NCBI GenBank assembly: GCA_937872465.1
Contig: CALMSR010000038.1
Location: 62,001 to 126,000 of the forward strand
Source: an uncultured Paracoccaceae bacterium
Lineage (GTDB): Bacteria > Pseudomonadota > Alphaproteobacteria > Rhodobacterales > Rhodobacteraceae
Direction: 5' to 3'
DNA length: 64,000 bases
The translations under genes and the position numbers were made by a program. Below, in pieces: positions 59,481-64,000 of this stretch (positions are counted from its first letter, which is position 1; each line of letters begins with the position of its first letter). The notes beneath the pieces were generated by a model. It was not told the origin of the DNA. It did not search any database and worked only from the letters and a program-made list of their open reading frames with translations.

Positions 59481-60725
59481 ATGACCTCTGTTGCCGTGAT
59501 CGGCGCCGGCGTGACCGGCCTGACGACCGCCTACGAACTCCTCGACCGCGGGTTCGAGGTGACCGTGTTCGACCGCAATCGCTATGCCGCGATGGAGACG
59601 AGCTTCGCCAACGGCGGCCAGCTCTCCGCCTCGAACGCCGAGACCTGGACCCAGTGGGGCACGGTCCTGAAGGGCCTGAAATGGATGCTGCAGGCCGACG
59701 CGCCGCTGCTCGTCAACCCCGCCCCGACGCTGCACAAGATGCGCTGGATGGCCGAGTTCCTGTCCAACATCCCGAATTACAAGAAGAACACCGTCGAGAC
59801 CGTGCGCCTCGCCATTGCCGCCCGTGCGGTTCTCTTCGAGATGGCGGAACGCGAGGGGATCGACTTCGATCTCGAGCGGCGCGGCATCCTGCACTTCTAC
59901 TCGAACCAGAAGGACCTCGCCCACGCCCGCATGGTCAACGGCCTGCTGGAGCAGGGCGGCCTCCTGCGTCGCGAGCTTTCGCCGGCCGAGGTCCATGAAC
60001 TCGAACCGGCGCTGCACGGCGATTTCGTCGGCGGCTTCCTGACCGAGAGCGACAGCTCGGGCGACATCCACAAGTTCACGGTGGGTCTCGCCGCGGCCTG
60101 CGCCCGGCGCGGCGCCGACCTGCGCTTCGGCAACGACGTCTACGACGTGGCGGCGGTCGATGGCGGGGCGCGGATCAGCTCGAGCGGCGGCGAGGAGAAT
60201 TTCGATGGCGTCGTGGTCTGCGCCGGCGTTCGCAGCCGGGCGATCGCGGCGGCGCTCGGAGACCGGGTGAACATCTACCCGGTCAAGGGCTATTCGATCA
60301 CCGTGCATCTCAACGATGCGGAAAGCCAGGCGGCGGCGCCATGGATCAGCCTGCTCGACGACAGGGCGAAGATCGTCGCCAGCCGCTTCGGCAAGGACCG
60401 CTTCCGGATCGCCGGCACCGCCGAGTTCAGCGGCGCCAACCGCGACATCCGCCACGACCGCATCCACCCGCTCGTCGGGTGGTGCGAGAAGCACTTCCCC
60501 GGCATCTCGACGGAACATGCGACGCCGTGGGCGGGCCTCCGGCCGATGACGCCCTCGATGCTGCCGCGGGTCGGGCGCGGCAAAAAGCCTGGCGTGTTCT
60601 ACAACACCGGCCACGGCCACCTCGGCTGGACGCTTTCCGCCGCGACGGCCAGGATCGTCGCCGAGAGCGTCGCCGCCGAAATGAAGCTCCCTCGGATGCC
60701 CACGCCGGGAGCCGTCCCCGCCTAG
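59481..60725 (+). CDS. dadA: D-amino-acid dehydrogenase (DadA-like FAD oxidoreductase)
   Basis: The 414-aa flavoprotein belongs to the DAO/DadA family and probably deaminates D-amino acids or glycine to keto acids with electrons to the respiratory chain. It has the FAD motif VAVIGAGVTGLTTAYEL, FANGGQLSASNAETW and PYPVKGYSITVHL-like substrate-domain segments (YPVKGYSITVHL), and a C-terminal GHGHLGWTLSAATARIVAE. ATG 59481 has GGGAG 8 bases upstream. It is directly behind the glycine riboswitch, which makes glycine or a glycine-linked amino acid a likely signal. It lies in a zone of gene relics. Confidence 0.88.
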   Translation: MTSVAVIGAGVTGLTTAYELLDRGFEVTVFDRNRYAAMETSFANGGQLSASNAETWTQWGTVLKGLKWMLQADAPLLVNPAPTLHKMRWMAEFLSNIPNYKKNTVETVRLAIAARAVLFEMAEREGIDFDLERRGILHFYSNQKDLAHARMVNGLLEQGGLLRRELSPAEVHELEPALHGDFVGGFLTESDSSGDIHKFTVGLAAACARRGADLRFGNDVYDVAAVDGGARISSSGGEENFDGVVVCAGVRSRAIAAALGDRVNIYPVKGYSITVHLNDAESQAAAPWISLLDDRAKIVASRFGKDRFRIAGTAEFSGANRDIRHDRIHPLVGWCEKHFPGISTEHATPWAGLRPMTPSMLPRVGRGKKPGVFYNTGHGHLGWTLSAATARIVAESVAAEMKLPRMPTPGAVPA

Positions 60726-60863
60726 GGAGCATGGGCACCCACTCGCGGACAAGGCCGGCATTCAAAGGGCGTAGGGTCTGAACGAAGGGCAGCCATGCGA
60801 GTGCCGGCCCGGGGACGCCGCGGCGAGCATGGGCCGCCATCCGCCCTTCGCTGTTCAGGATCA

Positions 60864-61040
60864 TGGCCGCCCGTGCTCGCCGGCTTCCTCGTCATCGGCG
60901 CGGCCCTTCCGGGGCCGCCGCAGCATGTGACCCGGAAACCCGCGGCTTCGGCGCCTCCGTCGCCGGCCTCGTCGCGGGCGCGCAGTTCGCCGCATCCGTG
61001 GTGATGCGTATCCGGCCCGGTGCCCATCGCCCTGGCAAGC
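60864..61040 (+). pseudogene. Frameshifted N-terminal relic of an MFS transporter
   Basis: One frame reads VLAGFLVIGAALPGPPQHV; a second then continues TRGFGASVAGLVAGAQFAAS and VVMRIRPG. Together they match helices 1-2 of YhhS/arabinose-efflux-like MFS proteins (LP..HV, GFGAFVAGLVAGAQFAAS, R.AG). The shift is near 60930, and nothing of the remaining helices is seen. Confidence 0.6.
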
Positions 61041-61299
61041 GCGCTCAGCGCAGCCGATGCATCGCGGAGTGCGCCCCGCGCTCCGCCTCCAGCGTGCGGC
61101 GGACGCGGTCCTCGGGGAAGGCGTCAGGGTCTGTGAACTGCAGGTTCCGCAGCAGCGTCACCGCCTGCAGGGCGGGGTCGCGCTCGCGGATCTCCCGCCG
61201 TCGCATTGGAGGGTGCCGCCCACCTGCAGCACCCTCTTCTCGTCGGGTCCGGTCGCAGGGCGTTCGGCGTCGATTCTGCGGGACTTTTCGCCTTGCCTC

Positions 61300-61320
61300 C
61301 GAATCCTGCCGCCCGAGCCA
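61300..61320 (+). repeat. Near-copy of the tRNA-Asn 3' end (possible attachment-site scar)
   Basis: Twenty of 21 bases match 58542-58562 (the T-arm/acceptor end of tRNA-Asn with CCA); one G is C. The two copies are 2.7 kb apart in direct orientation, the arrangement left by tRNA-targeted integration. Confidence 0.6.
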
Positions 61321-61525
61321 TATGATCAAGCGCCTGGGCTGGCTTTCCGTCCGACTGCCCGACTTGGACGGACGGATGCGGTCGATCTCGTCGGCCGGCA
61401 GGCGTGTCCGGCCGGCGCCCCGCCCGGCATCATGTGCCGGGGCTGTCTCCATGCCGGATCCCGCCTCGACAGGTCCTTGACCGGAGGCGGAAGTCGGATA
61501 CGGTCGTGGGTAACGGAGACGGTAC

Positions 61526-63043
61526 ATGCGCCGCGTCGGATCCATCGCCATCGTCGGAGGGGGCTCGTCGGGGTGGATGGCCGCGGCGCATTTCGGGCGG
61601 CTGTTTCCCGACCTCAAGGTATCGGTGGTCGAATCCGACACGATCCCGGTCATCGGCGTCGGCGAGGCGACCGTGCCGCTCCTGACCCTCTTCATGGACC
61701 GGCTCGGATTCCCGGACCCGCAGGCCTGGATGAAGCTGTGCGACGCCACCTACAAGACCGGGATCCTCTTCGAGGATTGGCGCGCGCAGGGCGAGGCCTA
61801 TTGGCATCCCTTCGAATACCTCGACTACGTCGATGTCGGCATTCACGCCGGGCATTGCTGGCTGAACTGGCACCAGGCCGGCGATCCGGCGTTCCGGACG
61901 CGGCAATCCTTCGCCGAGGCGTTCTTCCCCTCGTTCCGGCTGAACGCGCTCGGCAACCGGGCGCCGGCCTTCCGCGAGGTGGCCTATCACATCGACGCGG
62001 GCCTCCTGGGGGAGTTTCTGCGCAAGGCCGCACCCGGGGTCGAGCGCGTGATCGGGACGGTTCAGGCGGTCGAGCGCGGCGCCGAGGGCGAAATCGAGGC
62101 CGTGCTGCTCGACGGCGGGCGGCGCGTGGCGGCCGATCTCTTCCTCGACTGCACCGGGTTCCGGCGCGTGCTGATGCGCGCCGCGGCGCCCGAGAACCGC
62201 TTCGACTCCTACGCCCGCTCGCTCTTCTGCGACCGCGCCGTGGTGATCCGGATGGAGCATCCCGAGGGTACGGCCAAGGAAACCGCACTGCATCCCTACG
62301 TGCGGGCCGCGGCGCGGTCGGCGGGCTGGATCTGGTCGATCCCGCTCTACGGAAGGATGAGCTCGGGCTATGTCTATTCCAGCGCCTTCCTGAGCGAGGA
62401 GGAGGCCGAGCGGGAACTGCGCGACTACTGGCGCCTCGGCGATCGCGACGTCGGCCCGGCGCACAAGGTGCGGTTCGAGACCGGCAAGCTCGACCGGAGC
62501 TGGGCGGGCAACTGCATCGCCATCGGCCTCGCCGGCGGCTTCATCGAACCGCTGGAATCAACCGGCCTCGCGATCACCCAGACCGGGATCGAGCTGGCGG
62601 GCTCCATGCTGGATGCCCGGGTCTACGATGCGCGGACGGTGGCGCGCTACAACGCCCACATGACCAAGTTCTACGAGGACGTCCTGCATTTCATCATCGT
62701 GCACTACTGCCTGACCCGGCGCCGGGATTCGGCCTTCTGGCGCGCGGTGGCCGAGAGCACCCATGTGCCCGAGGCCTTGGCGGCACGGCTCGAGGTCTTC
62801 CGCCGGCTGCTGCCCACCGGCGCGACGCGCGGCACGAACGAGGTCTTCATGTTCCGCGACATCAGCTGGTTCGCGGTGCTGCTCGGCATGGGGTTCGACT
62901 TCGAGGCGGCGCCGGTCCCGGACAAGCTGCAGAATGCGGCGCGGATGATCCGCGCCCGCAAGGCGGAGCGGCTCGCCGAGCAGGAGCGCCGGCTGCCGAA
63001 CCACTACCGCTATCTTCGGGAGTACGTCTTCGGCCGGCCCTGA
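61526..63043 (+). CDS. Flavin-dependent (tryptophan-type) halogenase
   Basis: The 505-aa protein is a FADH2-dependent halogenase of the tryptophan halogenase family. The FAD motif IVGGGSSGWMAAAHFG, the halogenase-specific tunnel motif GWIWSIP (267-273), the catalytic Lys77 in CDATYKTGILFEDW and the chloride-site Glu344-Ser345 in FIEPLESTGL are all present, so it should be active. The substrate may be free or peptide-bound tryptophan or another aromatic. No flavin reductase gene is next to it. It converges on a SagB-type dehydrogenase gene, 19 bases apart, suggesting natural-product tailoring. Confidence 0.9.
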   Translation: MRRVGSIAIVGGGSSGWMAAAHFGRLFPDLKVSVVESDTIPVIGVGEATVPLLTLFMDRLGFPDPQAWMKLCDATYKTGILFEDWRAQGEAYWHPFEYLDYVDVGIHAGHCWLNWHQAGDPAFRTRQSFAEAFFPSFRLNALGNRAPAFREVAYHIDAGLLGEFLRKAAPGVERVIGTVQAVERGAEGEIEAVLLDGGRRVAADLFLDCTGFRRVLMRAAAPENRFDSYARSLFCDRAVVIRMEHPEGTAKETALHPYVRAAARSAGWIWSIPLYGRMSSGYVYSSAFLSEEEAERELRDYWRLGDRDVGPAHKVRFETGKLDRSWAGNCIAIGLAGGFIEPLESTGLAITQTGIELAGSMLDARVYDARTVARYNAHMTKFYEDVLHFIIVHYCLTRRRDSAFWRAVAESTHVPEALAARLEVFRRLLPTGATRGTNEVFMFRDISWFAVLLGMGFDFEAAPVPDKLQNAARMIRARKAERLAEQERRLPNHYRYLREYVFGRP

Positions 63044-63062
63044 GCCTGCGCGCGCCCCGCCG

Positions 63063-63944
63063 TCAGCCGCCGGTGTTCTCCGCGAGCGTCCGCAGGAAGC
63101 GCGCCGCCGCCGCCTCGGCGCTGTCGGGCTCCGCCTCCCCGGCGCGGGGATGTCCGACCGCCGCCATGTAGAGCGCCGCCTCGTCCACGCCGTCCAGGTC
63201 GAGCAGCGCGTTCACCTCGTCGTCGACGAAGCCGCCGACCGGGGTGGCGCCGAGCCCGAGCGCGGCGGCGGCGAGCAGCGCGCTCTGGCAGATATGCCCG
63301 GCCTCGAGCAGGGCGAAGCGGTAGCCGCGCTCGCCATACTTGAAATACGAGCGGCCGAAGGCCCCGGCGAAGATCAGCACCGCGGCGGCCTGGCCGAAGA
63401 GCTTCGCGTCGAAGGTGGCCTCCGCCAGCGCCGGGCCGGGTGCGCGGGACGAGACGCGCTCCAGCACGTGCCGGTCGACCCGGTAGTGATAGACCCCCGC
63501 CTCCACCCCCTCGATGCGCGAGGCGGCGAGGTAGGTCTCGATCGGAAAGAGCGCGCCGGCCGACGGCGCCGCGCGGACCGGCTGCGCGACCGGCCCGTCC
63601 TCGAGGCTGCCGGTCAGGCCGGCGCAGAGATGGAGCAGCGTGGCGACCTCCGCGAGCGCCAGTGGCCGATCGTCGAAGCGGCGGACCGATCGCCGCGCGC
63701 CGAGAACGGCCACCGGTCCCGCGGCGGCGGCCCCCGGTAGCACGTCGGGCAGGGCGATGGTCGCCGCCCCCGGATAATGCTTGAAGGTCCGGGCCATCAG
63801 GACGTGGAAGTCGGGATTGTTGTTCACCATGTAGATGCGCCGGTTGAACTCGAGGTCGTTGCGGCGCTGCTTGCTGTTCTCGTGGAAGAGCTCGGACAGC
63901 CGGAGCGGCTGGCCCTCCTGCGCGACATCGTCCGGCGGTGCCAT
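63063..63944 (-). CDS. SagB-type (ThcOx) FMN-dependent dehydrogenase
   Basis: The 293-aa nitroreductase-fold protein matches the SagB/ThcOx family, which oxidises azolines to azoles in ribosomal peptides. It starts RLSELFHENSKQRRNDLEFN, then has RRSVRRFDDRPLALAEVATL, SAGALFPIETYL, GVYHYRVDRHVLE and YFKYGERGYRFALLEAGH with the Tyr/Lys pair known as catalytic in BcerB-like members. It lies 14 bases after a gene cut by the window end. The peptide substrate is not visible here. Confidence 0.88.
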   Translation of the reverse strand: MAPPDDVAQEGQPLRLSELFHENSKQRRNDLEFNRRIYMVNNNPDFHVLMARTFKHYPGAATIALPDVLPGAAAAGPVAVLGARRSVRRFDDRPLALAEVATLLHLCAGLTGSLEDGPVAQPVRAAPSAGALFPIETYLAASRIEGVEAGVYHYRVDRHVLERVSSRAPGPALAEATFDAKLFGQAAAVLIFAGAFGRSYFKYGERGYRFALLEAGHICQSALLAAAALGLGATPVGGFVDDEVNALLDLDGVDEAALYMAAVGHPRAGEAEPDSAEAAAARFLRTLAENTGG

Positions 63945-63958
63945 GGGGTCTCCGATCC

Positions 63959-64000
63959 TCAGGGAAACGGATGGGGATAGGGGTTGAGTTCGTCCAGCCG
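63959..64000 (-). CDS. C-terminal end of a gene cut by the window, proline-rich tail (YcaO-like)
   Basis: Only 13 codons are visible: RLDELNPYPHPFP and a stop. The PxPxP ending is the hallmark of YcaO cyclodehydratases, which make azolines, and the next gene encodes the SagB dehydrogenase that would act on them. The call rests on 13 residues and gene order, so it is tentative; the main part of the gene lies beyond the window. Confidence 0.45.
   Translation of the reverse strand, partial: RLDELNPYPHPFP

Larger units (their letters stand above)
60726..61525. other. 800-base scarred gap: MFS relic, short coding fragment, tRNA 3' end copy
   Basis: No intact gene is supported. It holds a frameshifted MFS N-terminal relic (60864-61040), an unassigned minus-strand fragment of 53 codons (61045-61206) ending HSAMHRLR, and the 21-base tRNA-Asn-like sequence at 61300. 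Confidence 0.6.

Noticed and set aside
61322..61480. 52-codon frame (MIKRLGWLSVRLPDLDG...) as the precursor peptide of the SagB/halogenase locus
   Set aside because: No ribosome site, no Cys/Ser/Thr-rich core and no leader-like features; it starts right at the tRNA-like scar.

Overview
The window is GC-rich, gene-dense chromosomal DNA from an alphaproteobacterium, most likely a member of the Rhodobacterales. The evidence is the linked sdhCDAB, mcl2-nnrU-mch (ethylmalonyl-CoA pathway) and mdh-sucCD-sucAB-lpdA genes, the split cobalamin methionine synthase set (pterin-binding methyltransferase, MTHFR-like protein, 'virulence factor' domain protein), a DUF3008 protein and a tandem glycine riboswitch. 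No single species can be named from the sequence alone.

Layout. 1-2746: RND efflux permease (cut by the window edge) and its lipoprotein adaptor. 2993-10966: nhaA, glutathione-dependent formaldehyde dehydrogenase, hslO, a Nudix hydrolase, a YaiI-type protein overlapping S-formylglutathione hydrolase, an NYN-domain protein and a phospholipase D-type lipoprotein. 11592-15894: a compact cassette of a SARP-like TPR regulator, a 58-aa protein, a PAP2/acid-phosphatase-fold protein with a Thr-Lys repeat tail, and a cytoplasmic subtilisin-like peptidase. I recognise the folds but not the system. 16239-24619 (minus): mcl2, nnrU, mch, then sdhC, sdhD, sdhA, three inserted genes (methyltransferase, sulfotransferase-like, methyltransferase) and sdhB. 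The inserted sulfotransferase-like gene ends in a degraded copy of the sdhA 3' end, so the insertion history can still be read. 24909-36657: a small secreted protein, a TauE/SafE permease, then mdh, sucC, a small membrane protein, sucD, sucA, sucB and lpdA. 36704-39991: the split-MetH genes divergent from metF. 40087-43122: a repeat-rich RTX-like protein. 43696-47547: DUF3008 protein, ppx/gppA with a Pho-box-like site, rlmE and guaB.

47600-49200 is a small gene graveyard holding a Gfo/Idh/MocA C-terminal relic, a membrane protein and a frameshifted MBL-fold relic. It is followed by moaA, an acyl-CoA synthetase, a LuxR-type regulator without luxI, a hypothetical protein, a DNA alkylation repair protein, glmS, glmU, gph and two tRNA genes (Gly-TCC, Asn-GTT). 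From 58563 to 61525 there is a second scarred zone: an IS5/IS903-like transposase tail fused to a choline dehydrogenase tail, a glycine riboswitch driving a DadA-like oxidase, a frameshifted MFS relic and a 21-base near-copy of the tRNA-Asn 3' end. The window closes with a flavin-dependent tryptophan-type halogenase, a SagB-type azoline dehydrogenase and, cut by the edge, a 13-residue proline-rich C-terminus that looks like the tail of a YcaO cyclodehydratase. Together these suggest the edge of a RiPP (azole peptide) locus.

Much of the centre works as one metabolic block: TCA cycle enzymes from 2-oxoglutarate to malate, next to two ethylmalonyl-CoA-pathway enzymes that feed the same C4 pool. 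A family of about 200-base structured intergenic repeats is present in three gaps (near 11130, 25260 and 34700).
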